Source of the DNA: Nymphalis io
Lineage: Eukaryota > Arthropoda > Insecta > Lepidoptera > Nymphalidae
Assembly: GCF_905147045.1 (NCBI RefSeq)
Contig: NC_065893.1
Location: forward strand, 1,922,001 to 1,986,000
Length of the DNA stretch: 64,000 bases
Direction of reading: 5' to 3'
Both the position numbers and the translations under genes were made by a program. Under the pieces are notes generated by a model. The model did not search any database and was not told the origin of the DNA. It saw only the letters and a program-made list of their open reading frames with translations. Shown here in pieces: positions 45,480 to 56,344 of the stretch (within the stretch, counting starts at the first letter, position 1; every line of letters begins with the position of its first letter).

Positions 45480-45680
45480 GGAATATTATAAAAAGGAAAG
45501 ATATGTTTGTTTGTTATCAATAATCTCTGTAACTGTTAAACCGATTTTAATAATTCTTTCATATTAGAAAGCTACTTTATAAGTACCAAGGCTTTGTTTT
45601 ATTTCAGTAATCTAGTAAATATGATTCTTATATTCGCGGGTGAAAGCGCGGGCACACTTAGTAAATAATAATTCGAAGCA
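45480..45680 (+). repeat. Decayed lepidopteran retroelement fragment
   Basis: AATCTCTGTAACTGTTAAAC, ATTCTTTCATATTAGAAAGC and TTCGCGGGTGAAAGCGCGGG. The same recalled family type as 13020 and 30748. Confidence 0.45.
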
Positions 45681-46080
45681 TTTTCGTGAACTAATATGTA
45701 TGTCTTATTTAAAAAACGAAATTTCTTTTACGAATAAACTTTTGTTATGTCAAGTCAAAATAAAACAACGTTAATTATTATTATAAAACCAAGTAATAAT
45801 ATTAATTAAATTCTTTATCTCTGAACCGTGTTCATAACATGTTACTATTAGGAGGTTAAAAACACACGTAAAAAGGTCCCGCCACATTTTGATATCATTT
45901 GTTATCAATGAACAAACAATAAAATGTTTTATAAATGGCAATACTTTAACGTAAGTGAGAATTATTGATAAATTTTACGGCTTTATCATTTTATATTAGA
46001 ATATTTGAACTATATCGTGTCTTCTTCGTTCAAATATCAAATTAATGATCACCATAAGAGAGCAATCTGTTTGTAAGGCC

Positions 46081-46855
46081 GTCATACCCTGTACAAGTTA
46101 GCTTGATCCTTTTGACAGATGTAAATTTTTCTGATCGACATAACTTTGCAACATATTATTTTCTTAATTTAATGATTTTAAAAATTGTAAAAATATTAAA
46201 AAAATACATATAACACAAAAGTCCCTAAAGATTCAAGCTTTATCCGAAAATTTTAAGAGTTTTTATTGCTTCGAAGCAAAATTTAAATAGGAACACTGAA
46301 AATAATAGACGCTTGTACAATGTTACATCGGTCGGACGGATGGGACACGAATAACATGCAGTAACTGTCAAATATCGATTACAAAAAATCATTATTAAAG
46401 ATCATTGTTAAGTTATTGTTACGAACGGGGATCCTTTTGGTTGGGGTCTATTTAGCTGGTATAACTCTTTTAAGAAAAATAAGGTTAAAAAAATTGAATT
46501 CTAATTTGAATTACGAAAAGTGAAAAAAAAATTCGACCCGTGTTTCTTTGGGAAAGTTGTTTACTTTCATGGTCTGAACCACCTATTTAAATTTGGCGGG
46601 AGGTCCAAAACTAACCCTGTAATTTTAAATGGGTACTTATTATGTATATTGATCAACCGTCGCTTATCTACCCAATGTTTTATATGTCTAGTGCAATAAA
46701 GAAATTCACACATAATACACCCACACCATCTCGTCACAGTTACAAGTATTTTAAAACGTTATTTTTTGGACTACTATTAATAGATATTTTCTGTTTCCCA
46801 TCACTAGCCCGTCTGTCAAAAAGATCTAGCTTACTTACAAGGTACAGGGTATAGT
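46081..46855. mobile_element. Possible DNA element with ~40 bp imperfect terminal inverted repeats
   Basis: The left end reads TACCCTGTACAAGTTAGC, then TTGATCCTTTTGACAGA. The right end, read on the minus strand, is TACCCTGTACCTTGTAAG followed by TAAGCTAGATCTTTTTGACA. The ends sit next to TA on both sides, which would fit a TA target duplication. No transposase frame is inside, so it would be non-autonomous. A 70-codon plus frame at 46642-46854 is not recognised. Confidence 0.55.
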
Positions 46856-47215
46856 ATTTTTAGGTTACCATGTGACAGCAAATTGGAATAGAATATTTTC
46901 GCGCCTTTTTCCGCTGTTCTCGAATGATCGCGTCTTGTTGTCCGTTTTGAGTCGATGTATGTTTCCGCGTCAAAAGGTTAGTAGACCGCGAATGTAGCGT
47001 AAATACAAACGCATTCACTCGTACCTCTAAAACGGCAGCATAGTTTTGTTTTTTTTTATGTTCACGTAATTTAACACGTGTAATTGTAGTTAATTACTAA
47101 TGCTTAAAGGATCAAGGCTATAGAATCAATTAATATTTCAACGTCCATGCGCGTTGAGCGAGTGAAATAAACTGAACGATAGCTGTGAACCATAAAGAGT
47201 AAGGAAACAATTACT

Positions 47216-47470
47216 TGGCTTTGTGCGAGCCCGTCTGAGCAGGTACCACCCACTCATCACATATACTATCCGCAAACAGCAATACATAGACCACAACAAT
47301 TGTGGTCCGGGAAGAATGAGCCAGTGTAACTACAAATACGTGGGACTTAACATATTAGTTCCCAAGGTTAGCGGCGTATTGGCGATGTAAGGGATGGTTC
47401 ATATTTCATGCAGTGTCATTGTCTATGGGTGGTGATGGCCAACCGCTTACCAATTTTATATAAAAAAAAA
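47216..47470 (+). repeat. Diverged SINE-A
   Basis: TTGGCTTTGTGCGAGCCCGT, GGTACCACCCACTCATCAC, GGCGTATTGGCGATGTAAGG and a final TTTTATATAAAAAAA. Confidence 0.8.
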
Positions 47471-47697
47471 CATGTTTTCTACGCTGAATATATGGCTAGA
47501 TTAGGAGTAAATATCTATGAAAAAGACAACGATGCATACGCTACAGGTTTGTCCCGTGTAGGACGCGGAGATGAAGAGTTTTATCAGCGAAGTTAGACGA
47601 GTCTTGACTGAAGGCTGTGGACGCATAATACCTATACATATAACCTACAAATATCTATCTATCTATATAATGATCTATACATATCTATACCTGAAAC

Positions 47698-47762
47698 CGT
47701 AACAGCCTGTGAATGTCCCACTGCTGGGCTAAAGGCCTCCTCTCCTCTTTTTGAGGAGAAGG
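47698..47762 (-). repeat. SINE-T1 tail fragment
   Basis: GTAACAGCCTGTGAATGTCC to TTTTTGAGGAGAAGG, then an abrupt switch of orientation. Confidence 0.85.
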
Positions 47763-47968
47763 TAAACCAAAGGTTCAAACCCGGGCAAGCACCACTGAAT
47801 TTTCGTGTGCTTAATTTGTGATTAAAATTCATCTCGTGCTTGACGGTGAAGGAAAACATCGTGAGGAAACCTGCATGTGTCTAATTTCACTGAAATCTGC
47901 CACATGTGTATTCCACCAACCCGCATTGGAGCAGCGTGGTGGAATAAGCTCCAATACCTTCTCCTTAT
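47763..47968 (+). repeat. SINE-T1 body in opposite orientation
   Basis: Starts inside box B (AGGTTCAAACCCGGGCAAGC) and continues to TAAGCTCCAATACCTTCTCC, where it meets the same motif at which the minus piece stopped. Confidence 0.85.
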
Positions 47969-48029
47969 ACCTGAAATAGTGCACGCGAATGCCTCACCGT
48001 ATGCGTCCACAGCCTTCAGTCAAGACCCG

Positions 48030-49570
48030 GGCTGGCAGTCGGTCAGGATTGTGAAAGGACTAAGCCGTGTTGAGAGAGACCGGCTCTGGGGCCACGGTCG
48101 TCATATATATAATGACGGTTTCACAGGTAGAAACTGAGACGATGCTGCATTCTACATATATGATAAGACATTCTAGTAAGGAAATACTCGTCCAACTTCT
48201 ATACATGCTATGTAATAATGTATGTGCTATGGTGTGATGGTTTGCCGTAAGCGCGAGCGAGGAGTATTGGAGATTACTCTTGTCTTCTGAGTAAAGCTCC
48301 ACCGAATCAGGAGTGGAGCATGGGATGGGAGAGGCAGCGCTATATAAAAACGATATCGCAGTATCTCCAATCTATGTTCGGACGGCCATTTCATGGGCTT
48401 AAGTAGGTAAGAATCACGTAAACAAGTTCCTTTTCAGGAAACCATTATCCGAATAGGAAACGCGAGGCCCACACCTCTAGCAAAGGCTAGTGCAACGGCA
48501 TTTTTAGCTCGAGGCGTTTGGATTGATAAGGTAGTCACCAGACAAACGAGACAGTTAAGGCTTACTTTAAACGTTTTATCCAGTGTATAATTTTATCTAT
48601 TATATATTAGTTTATTTCCTTAAAATATGCTCAGCAAATTTATAGACAGACATGCCGATAATATTAGTTATTATTAAAAAAACTCAACATAAACGTTTTT
48701 ATAGTGTTAAACATTTTATTTAAAATACATTTCGTGAATCATTAAATCATATTTTAATTTATTAACATCGTATTGTCGAAACAAACAATTTCAAGGGCTC
48801 CATAATAGTTACAAACACCATTATAAAGGTAATAGGTTTTTTATTCAATATTAAAATGTTGATTACGCATGATGCAATAACACTTAATCCTTTCATAATA
48901 ACTGTTTTAATAACTGGTTTTGAAAATGAATCGACAAGCACATTGTTTGTTCGCTAGGTAATAATATTTTATCCTATATTAATTTATTGAAACGGAATCA
49001 TTAAAATGTTAAATAAAAGCTATAAATGATTATTTTGTCAATTATTTAATTTATTTACAATAAGCCCTTAAATATATACAAATATAGGTTAAAAATAATT
49101 ACTGTAAAAATCGGTTGGCACAATCAATTTTTTTACAAAATTTTGATCATAATTTTACAAACATTTTTGAACGTGTTTTTTACAGTACATTTCACATATT
49201 ACGTTTTATTTTAAAAATATATTTATCACAGAAAATAAATTATTTAAAGAAAAACAGCGTGTTTAGATTTAAATCTTACAAGAATCTTCGTAATTTAAAA
49301 TTTTAGGAGAATTGAGAAGGCGAATTTGAAGCAATTATTTTGTAATTTAAAGGTCAGGTTTTCATAATTATTTATCTTTCCAGCATATTTAAATAGAGGC
49401 ACTCCTTTTTATCGCATGGGGTGTCGTAACCATCAGTGTCTCATCGATAATGCACGTAAGCGCCTCAACCACCCTATGTTGGGGGGAAACCAATCCAACA
49501 GCAATACAGGTTTGAAAAGTTTGCAGCCTTTTTTAGTGCGCATACTGCACTGAACCCAAATAAATTTGTA
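48030..49570. other. Unassigned region
   Basis: 48030-48560 is GC-richer and non-repetitive within the window (GGGCTGGCAGTCGGTCAGG, GAAACGCGAGGCCCACACC) with short frames on both strands that I cannot assign. A smaller patch at 49385-49570 (CGCATGGGGTGTCGTAACC) is also unassigned. The rest is AT-rich. Confidence 0.3.
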
Positions 49571-49655
49571 TAAGGGTTAGTAAATGCAATGAAGCACTGG
49601 TATAAATTAATCAGATTAATGTTGTTTTATATATACATATTATTTTTTTTTATTA

Positions 49656-49659
<4 letters not shown>

Positions 49660-49692
<33 letters not shown>
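49660..49692. repeat. (TA)n microsatellite
   Basis: Alternating TA run. Confidence 0.9.
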
Positions 49693-49694
<2 letters not shown>

Positions 49695-49696
<2 letters not shown>

Positions 49697-49780
49697 ATCA
49701 ATGGTATTTTCCCGGCTCTGAACCTGCAACATTCAGTTAAAATCCATTCGCTTAATCCACTGTGCCATCTCGCCTCAAAG
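49695..49780 (-). repeat. tRNA-like SINE head fragment
   Basis: On the minus strand it reads AGGCGAGATGGCACAGTGGA and later TGCAGGTTCAGAGCCGGG. The box A-like and box B-like spacing resembles SINE-T1 heads but is diverged. No full cloverleaf is evident. Confidence 0.5.
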
Positions 49781-49799
49781 AATATAATAATATACTTTT

Positions 49800-50670
49800 C
49801 AAAGAATAACTAGTTATGTTATGATTGTTTTATTTTCTTACTAACTTCCGAAGCTTGTTATAGAAATAGGCGTGACTATAGTCCAAGGTGAATCTGCGAC
49901 TTTCATATTACTATGCGACGCATATAAGCCCTTGGTACTACTGGCTTTATATATCATACGAATTTAATTTTATATTTCATATAAATAGTGCCAGCATGTT
50001 GGGTATAATGCCACAGGACAATCTTCTAGACGGCGTATTTTTGCTATAAATTTGTAATGTGAATTTTGTTTTTATTTTTTTATTTTTTGTATATTATAAA
50101 AATGTCTGTACATAATTTCAACAAATAAGTGTTTATATAAAATATAATAAAATATTGTACCCCTGTGTAATAATTTGTGTTTTATCAGCTGCCCGTCCCG
50201 AAAAATAAAGTAAGAATTTTTATCTCGTGCTATTTTTTAATCAACGCGATTTAAACATTCGCCAACCGATATATTCGCCTATAGTGCTAAGGGCTAAGGT
50301 ACGATGACTTAGCCCTGCGTATTGTTCATAAGTTTACTTAAGTATCTCGTAATATTTCTAAAATTACTGGCTTGGATTTGCAAAGTGTAAGTTAGGCTAT
50401 ATATGTATGAAGCGCTTACAATTAATATATTATTTATTTTAATAAGGACTTAATTTTGAAACAATTCAACTAAAGCATTTTTCTTTTTTTTTAAATAAAA
50501 AATATTAAAGTTTTATCTATAAAACTCAGATACATGTTGTCACGGAATTTTTAAGATAATTTTATAAGGAACATTTCAGCCATACATTATTTTCGAGTAA
50601 CATTACCTATTCATGCAGCGCATGCCGTGGAAGCACTCAAGGTGCACGAATTTTTTAAACTCAGATGACA
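49800..50670. other. AT-rich region, nothing recognised
   Basis: No supported gene or repeat. Confidence 0.35.
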
Positions 50671-50674
50671 TATA

Positions 50675-50870
50675 TCGCGCCTGAACTCTTTCCGGTAGTA
50701 TCGGATTGCCGTCCCAACGGATTATGAGAGTTAGGGAATAGAGACTGCACCTGTGTTTGCGCACACATTTGTTCACTATAATATATCCTGCGCAGTTGGC
50801 TAATACCTCTTGAGATTGGACACCATGGCTGAAATCGATCTAGAGGACATCATCACACGCGCATGGATAA
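50675..50870 (+). repeat. Family C repeat
   Basis: CTGAACTCTTTCCGGTAGTA, AGAGTTAGGGAATAGAGACT and TCCTGCGCAGTTGGCTAATA, ending near CATCATCACACGCGCATGG. Confidence 0.75.
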
Positions 50871-50874
50871 CCAA

Positions 50875-52460
50875 AAGAAAATCAGCAACTACATGTGTCG
50901 CAGTCATTCAAAAATCAGTTATATACAATAGATTTTTTAAATCTTTTCTTTACGTGCCAGTTTAAAGTAAATAAGAAATATTGTTAATTTGTATAAAAAT
51001 AATTATAATATTATTTCGATAAATAATTATAACACTAGTGCGCTATCACTCAAACCAAGCCAGCTATCACGGAACGATAATTAGGGTCGCAAAAAGTTCG
51101 TACTGAAAACATTATAACTAGCATTAATATTCATAAAATTATTTATTATCTCATAAGTTTACAACACTATTATTGTTACGAGATAACACACAAGTAAAAA
51201 AAAAGTTTAAAGTTAATTACTGATATGTTACAAAAATGTTTGTACATTTTTAGATAATCACTGTAAGTAAATAATAAGAAAATATTTTATAAAATGAAAT
51301 TTTATTTAAACATCGAATCTTCGTTACTTTTTCATGTTATAGTACAGAATTGCTAAATCAAAATTTCTTCGTAGCTCTTTCTTCAAAAATTAACGATTTT
51401 CATACCAACTTTCACTCCTTTATCACGATTTTAGGAGTTAAATTTTCAAAAATAAAAAAATGTACTGTACGTTGATATGTCAATCATTCAGACATTCTTT
51501 TTTCAAAATAGTTATATATATTTGGTCATAGTTATAAATAAAATAATAATTTTTATAAGTAGTAATACTATATATAAATATAAAAAAAAAATGTCCTCCA
51601 GACCGATTTCGATTATTTAATTTATATATATTGTGATTATTATTTTTTTATATACGAAAATTATCTATGACTATATCCATAAATATAGCTTATAATCGTT
51701 TTATAATTCATATTGTAAAGCAGACATTAAAAAAATAAAAAAATAAGTAATAATCCATCATCCTACACATCAAGATGATTCTAATTTAAAAATTCGAAAT
51801 ACGTTTAATATGCTCCTAAGGAAGTAGTGTACCTCGCAGTATATTGATATGTTAATATATTTCTAAAGTTAAGAACCAAATATCAAATATATCACACATA
51901 CTTACATTTAACAGATATACAAAAACATATTTATTATAAGTGAAAAAAATAATAAAACAAATTATTCTCAACTACGAAACGAACGAAAACTCAATAATAA
52001 AAATAAAGCAACGTAAATAATATATAGGAATACAATAAACTTTAGAAATAAAACAAAATAACATATGATTAAATCAAATGGACTAAAGTATGTTTAAATT
52101 AAAAATATAAAAATTGTGTTCGAAGTAATGTTGCCAGTAATAAAAACGATTACATATTCATTTAATCGTGAATCGAAAAAAAAAACATATTGTACGCTGC
52201 GTCATGATTATAATGTCCTTTGTATATAATTACATCTCAAAAAGTATTTTCTGTGTGTAATTTTAACTATACAAAATAAATTATTTAAAAGAATATTATG
52301 ACCATTGGAGTTTAAATAAAAATATCTTCAATTTTAAAAATGTAATTTTTATAATCTGTAATTATAAAGATAGCACTTTTTTAAATCCTTGACTTCTGTT
52401 ATTATTGATCTCGTGACATTGACGAAGGAAAAGACGAACAGAAGAAAATATTTAAAATAA
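50875..52460. other. AT-rich region with a small family C echo
   Basis: Only TGTCCTCCAGACCGATTTCG at 51591-51610 is recognisable, matching the left end of the 7995 repeat. No gene seen. Confidence 0.4.
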
Positions 52461-52471
52461 GATATTTTTTT

Positions 52472-52858
52472 TCAGCCTTTTGCCGTCCATTGCTGGACGA
52501 AAGCCTCCCCCATAGAACGCCAACCATCCCGATGTTGAATTGGATGTTGGAAGTCATCGAATTTTCGAGCAAGACGATTCGTGATTACCCTCGAAAACAA
52601 TTTGTAAACATGGCTTAAAAGTGAAATGGGGCGGTAGTTTTTCAGAAGAGCTTTATCGCTCTTCTTGAAAAACAGCACCACCACACCTCTGCTCCATGTC
52701 TTCGGTGTTATACCATTGTGGAGGATGGAATTAAAGATGTTAGCCAGCTCTCTCAGAATCGGTGTGCCTTCTGCTTTGAGAAGCTCTGAGGTAATTCCGT
52801 CATCTCCTGGAGCCTTGTTGTTTCCAAGTTGCCCGAGAGCAATCCTAATCTCGCCCAA
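52472..52858 (-). pseudogene. RTE reverse transcriptase fused to its own C-terminus by deletion
   Basis: NNKAPGDDGITSELLK and YRPISLLSHVYKLFSRVITN are the RT finger motifs. Right after LARKFDDFQHP the frame goes to HRDGWRSMGEAFVQQWTAKG, which is the usual end of RTE proteins. Roughly 400 residues expected in between are absent. Confidence 0.88.
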
Positions 52859-53252
52859 ATCGATGTCGGGAAGATCGTCTGATAGGTGGCGTGTTAGTCT
52901 GGCTCGTGGGTCATCCGCACTGTGGGACTCAGGTGGAGGTACTCGTGATGAGTATAAATCGCCATAGTACTTTTCGACTTCAGCTAGAATCTCTGGTTTT
53001 GAGGTGACGGTTGTGCATTGTATGGTTCTGAGTTTTGTCAGGTGACAACAGGAGGTATGTGACTTTGCAAGAACCTTTGAGCCCCTATTGAGTGCTATGG
53101 CATCTTCAATATTCCGGGTATTCGCTCATCTTGTATCACGCCTTATTAGTTTTTTAACCTTCCTGTTAAGTGCCTGACACTCAGATGGCGTCATGTTCTG
53201 CTGTTCTCGTCTCCTCGTCATCTCGTTCAGAGTTTCGCCTGAGAGCTTCGAC

Positions 53253-53819
53253 TTACGTCCATTGCTCTTTTGTCGAAAGTAATTTTGGCCTACCTATGAC
53301 ACGCACCAGACCATTGGTGGCGTCGTCATTGCCCTGCCTGGTTTCCAACATGGCAAATCGGTTCTGTAGTTCCAGCTGGAAGCTTTCGCAACCAACTTCG
53401 ACCTGGGGCAGAGTTGGTCTAAGAGTCGACTTCATTAACCACGATCGTTCTATTTTAGTGTTAATATTCAGGGTGCCTCTTACCAGGCGGTGATCACTTC
53501 CAGTGCTTACCCTGTTGATCACGGAGACATCCCTAAATATTTGGCGCTTATTGGATAAAATGAAGTCGATCTCATTCATCGCTATGTTATCGGGGCTTCG
53601 CCAGGTCCACTTCCTTTGGGGCTTTTTCTGGAAAAATGAATTCATCAGAAATAATCGCTGAGCCTCGAGGAAGTTTACCAGCATTTGTCCCCGATGATTT
53701 CTGCGCCCATAGCCGAATTTTCCTACCCTCGATTCACCATCCTCTTGTACTCCCACTTTGGCATTGATGTCACCCACAACAATTGTGTAGAAGGTATTGG
53801 TACGAGACATAGCTTTCAC
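53253..53819 (-). pseudogene. RTE endonuclease C-terminal part
   Basis: 188 codons with the APE-type catalytic motifs VVGDINAKVG, RNHRGQMLVNFL, WTWRSPDN, IDFILSNKRQ and the terminal GSDHRLV. It follows a further frameshift near 53820, so endonuclease function is lost as a single protein. Confidence 0.85.
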
Positions 53820-53960
53820 TATGTCTTCATGGTTTGGTGTTTCATGGTGTTTTTGTACATGGCTTCGACCTCTTCGTCAGTGTATGTAGACGTTGGGGCA
53901 TACACTTGTATAACCTTCAAGGCATACCTCTCGGTTATCTTTAAGACAAGGTATGCCACC

Positions 53961-54287
53961 CTAGCCGACACACTGCCAACCTCCACGACATTGCTTCTGA
54001 GTGAGTTGTGGATCAAAAAGCCGACGCCACCTTGGGATTCGGATTTCTGATAGACCTACTATATCCCAGTTAATACGACTTAACTCTACTTCCAATTCTG
54101 TCAGATGTTCGTCCAGCCGCAGAGAGCGTCCATTATACGTGGCCAGAAACAGTCGCCGTTTGTGGTACCCTGCCGTAGCCCGGGGATTCTTAGCACCCCC
54201 CATCGCACCGTTACCATGGCCGGTACCGTGGCCAGGAATAGTGTGATTACCGGGAATTGGTGCCCGTGAATTTTTGTCGTCGCTCAT
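53961..54287 (-). pseudogene. RTE endonuclease N-terminus, broken
   Basis: MSDDKNSRAPIPG leads into LATYNGRSLRLDEHLTELE and INWDIVGLSEIR, the first strands of an APE-type endonuclease. After SEIR the frame changes, and a short piece expected before FLIHNSLRSNVVEVGS is missing. That piece continues in the overlapping frame 54016-53819 (YALKVIQVYAPTS). Confidence 0.85.
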
Positions 54288-54566
54288 AGGGGGGTTTTTG
54301 CCTTAGTCACCACGCTTGGCAGGCGGGTTGGTGACCGCAGTGGCTGGAAATCTTTCACTAATAGCGCTGCTGCCCGCTATCAGGATTTACATTTTCGGAT
54401 TCCAGCATTTGTGTGGTTATACCGTCACGATTTCGGTCGCCAGAGCCTCGTTCGTTGATTAGCAGGATGTACCACGAGCAGGGGAGGTTGACGGTAGAGA
54501 GCCTAGGTTGTTATCGGCTCCCCTTATACCCATATAAGGTATAACTTATACCCATATAATCTTATA

Positions 54567-54881
54567 ACAGTAACAGTAACAGCCTGTAAATGTCCCACTG
54601 CTGGGCTAAGGCCTCCTCTCCCTTTTTTTGAGGAGAAGGTTTGGAGCTTATTCCACCACGCTGCTCCAGTGCGGGTTGGTGGAATACACATGTGGCAGAA
54701 TTTCAGTGAAATTAGACACATGCAGGTTTCCTCACGATGTTTTCCTTCACCGTAAAGCACGAGATGAATTATAATTACAAATTAAGCACATGAAAAGTCA
54801 GTGGTGCTTGCCCGGGCTTGAACCCACGATCATCGGTTAAGATTCACGCTTCTTACCACTGGGCCATCTCGGTTAATACTA
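54567..54881 (-). mobile_element. SINE-T1, full length, with 11 bp target-site duplication
   Basis: Tail AACAGTAACAGTAACAGCC at the left, head ACTGGGCCATCTCGG at the right. ATAATCTTATA flanks at 54556-54566 and 54882-54892. It sits beside the RTE 5' end. Confidence 0.93.
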
Positions 54882-55018
54882 ATAATCTTATACCCTTATA
54901 TATATATTATAAAAATAAAGCGGAATAATATCTTTTTTTATATATTAATAATACAAAGTGAAGACAAATAAACAATTACTTTGACATTGAATTAACATTA
55001 TAGTCAAGATCTTATATA

Positions 55019-55206
55019 ATCTATGGTAATAATCATGGATTCGTAAAAACTGCATTTTGAACGTCGACAAAGTTGTTGTCTGAGCTTTGGCAGTAAAATT
55101 ATGGTTAGTTAAGTGGCTAAGCTAAGACATTAGACAATCGCATGGAATATATAAATTTAAAGTTGGCTTATTTCTACTTCTTCTTCGGTTGGAATAGGCT
55201 ATAAAT
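55019..55206 (+). repeat. Family D repeat, plus copy
   Basis: GTCGACAAAGTTGTTGTCTG, GAGCTTTGGCAGTAAAATTA, TTAAGTGGCTAAGCTAAGAC and CGGTTGGAATAGGCTATA. It matches the complement of 58487-58655 at high identity. Unclassified. Confidence 0.82.
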
Positions 55207-55370
55207 TAATTCTGGGTAGCATGCGAAAGCGATCCCGTGGCGCTCCTCGTTAGCGGAAAGGGTACCGCTGGTTTTTTAGTAGGGTATGTTCGGGGCGCAC
55301 TCGGCGCCTTGGACACCGCCGAGCCCCACTGTTCCCGTGGAGGAAACGCGCGTTTTTCCAGCGTTAAAAA
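55207..55370 (+). repeat. GC-rich retroelement 3'-end-like segment
   Basis: GCGATCCCGTGGCGCTCCTC, GTATGTTCGGGGCGCACTCG and GGAAACGCGCGTTTTTCCAG, ending GTTAAAAATAAA. It looks like a LINE 3' end, but I cannot name the family. It abuts family D. Confidence 0.45.
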
Positions 55371-55379
55371 TAAAGGCTA

Positions 55380-56045
55380 TATTAATCATCATTACTATCA
55401 AAGTCACACACATCACCTCGTACTGGAATGATAAATTATTTTATGCCTTTTGTCTTTCAAAAAAAGATGTCACGTCAAGAAAGACAATGAAGTCTCATCT
55501 CAAGAACGCTTCAAACTCTATTTTCGGGTCGCACTGTTTTTAAAGTTTTTCCAAAAGAAAGGAAGAAGAAATTGCTATAATATATTCTCAGGCTCTTTCA
55601 TAAATAAATTACAAAATAAAAAAGTGCGTACAAACATTAAGATAAAATCGAAGTAAATATTTGTATTAATTTGCAATTCAAATTAGTTAATGTATTTGTA
55701 TTAAATATAATTTTATTAAAACTAACCACAACACCCGTGCGTTAAATAACCTTGAATATATTTGCAAATTAAAAAAAATATATATTATATTTTTATTTGC
55801 ATTATGAATAATTTGTTGTATAATGCAAGAAGGATCCAAGTTGCATCATTGCGATTACAATTTTCTCACTCAATCTAATAGATTCTTACGTGATCTAAAT
55901 TGCACTTGTTTTATTAATTTCATATTTCCTTGTCTATCGAAATATTCTTTCTATTTTGAATTCGAATGTTGTAAGAAAGAAAATAACGTTATGAATGTTT
56001 TATGAAATTAATCAGTGACAATTTTATTTAATAATAATGTGGAAT
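55380..56045. other. AT-rich region, nothing recognised
   Basis: Two 60-85 codon frames here are Lys/Ser/Phe-rich without motifs and are not called. Confidence 0.35.
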
Positions 56046-56051
56046 ATTTTA

Positions 56052-56339
56052 CTGGTGGGCTTTGTGCAAGCTCATCTGGGTAGGTACCACCCACTCATCA
56101 GATATTCTACCGCAAAACAGCAGTATTTGATATTGTTGTGTTCCGGTTTGAAGGGTGAGTGAGCCAGTGTAATTACAAGCACAAGGGACATAAAATCTTA
56201 GTTCCCAAGGTTGGTGGCGCATTAGCTATGTAAGCGATGGTTGACATTTCTTACAATGCCAATGTCTAAGGGCGTAGGTGACCACTTACCATTAGGTGGC
56301 CCATATGCTCGTCCACCTTCCTATTCTATAAAAAAAAAA
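56052..56339 (+). mobile_element. SINE-A, full length
   Basis: ACTGGTGGGCTTTGTGCAAG to CACCTTCCTATTCTATAAAA plus poly-A. Very similar to 44665-44956. Confidence 0.92.
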
Positions 56340-56344
56340 TATGG

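Larger units (their letters stand above)
47601..48026. repeat. Composite palindrome: 27 bp perfect inverted repeat enclosing inverted SINE-T1 pieces
   Basis: GTCTTGACTGAAGGCTGTGG ACGCATA at 47601-47627 is the exact complement of 48000-48026. Between the arms lie a minus SINE-T1 tail (47698-47762) and a plus SINE-T1 without its head (47763-47968). Confidence 0.85.
52468..54535 (-). mobile_element. RTE-type LINE with internal deletion and frameshifts
   Basis: Reading on the minus strand there is a short 5' UTR, the ORF start at 54287, an endonuclease domain broken by frameshifts, the first RT motifs, a direct jump to the ORF C-terminus, a stop, and AGGCTGAAAAAAAA. The region is GC-rich against AT-rich flanks. 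The palm of the RT, including the YADD box, has been lost, so the copy cannot be autonomous. Confidence 0.9.

Noticed and set aside
47408..48137. Frames containing GLSRVGRGDEEF and GLSRVERDRLWG, considered as Helitron helicase C-terminus
   Set aside because: The resemblance is limited to the short GLSRV motif. No other helicase or Rep motif, and no Helitron end, was found.
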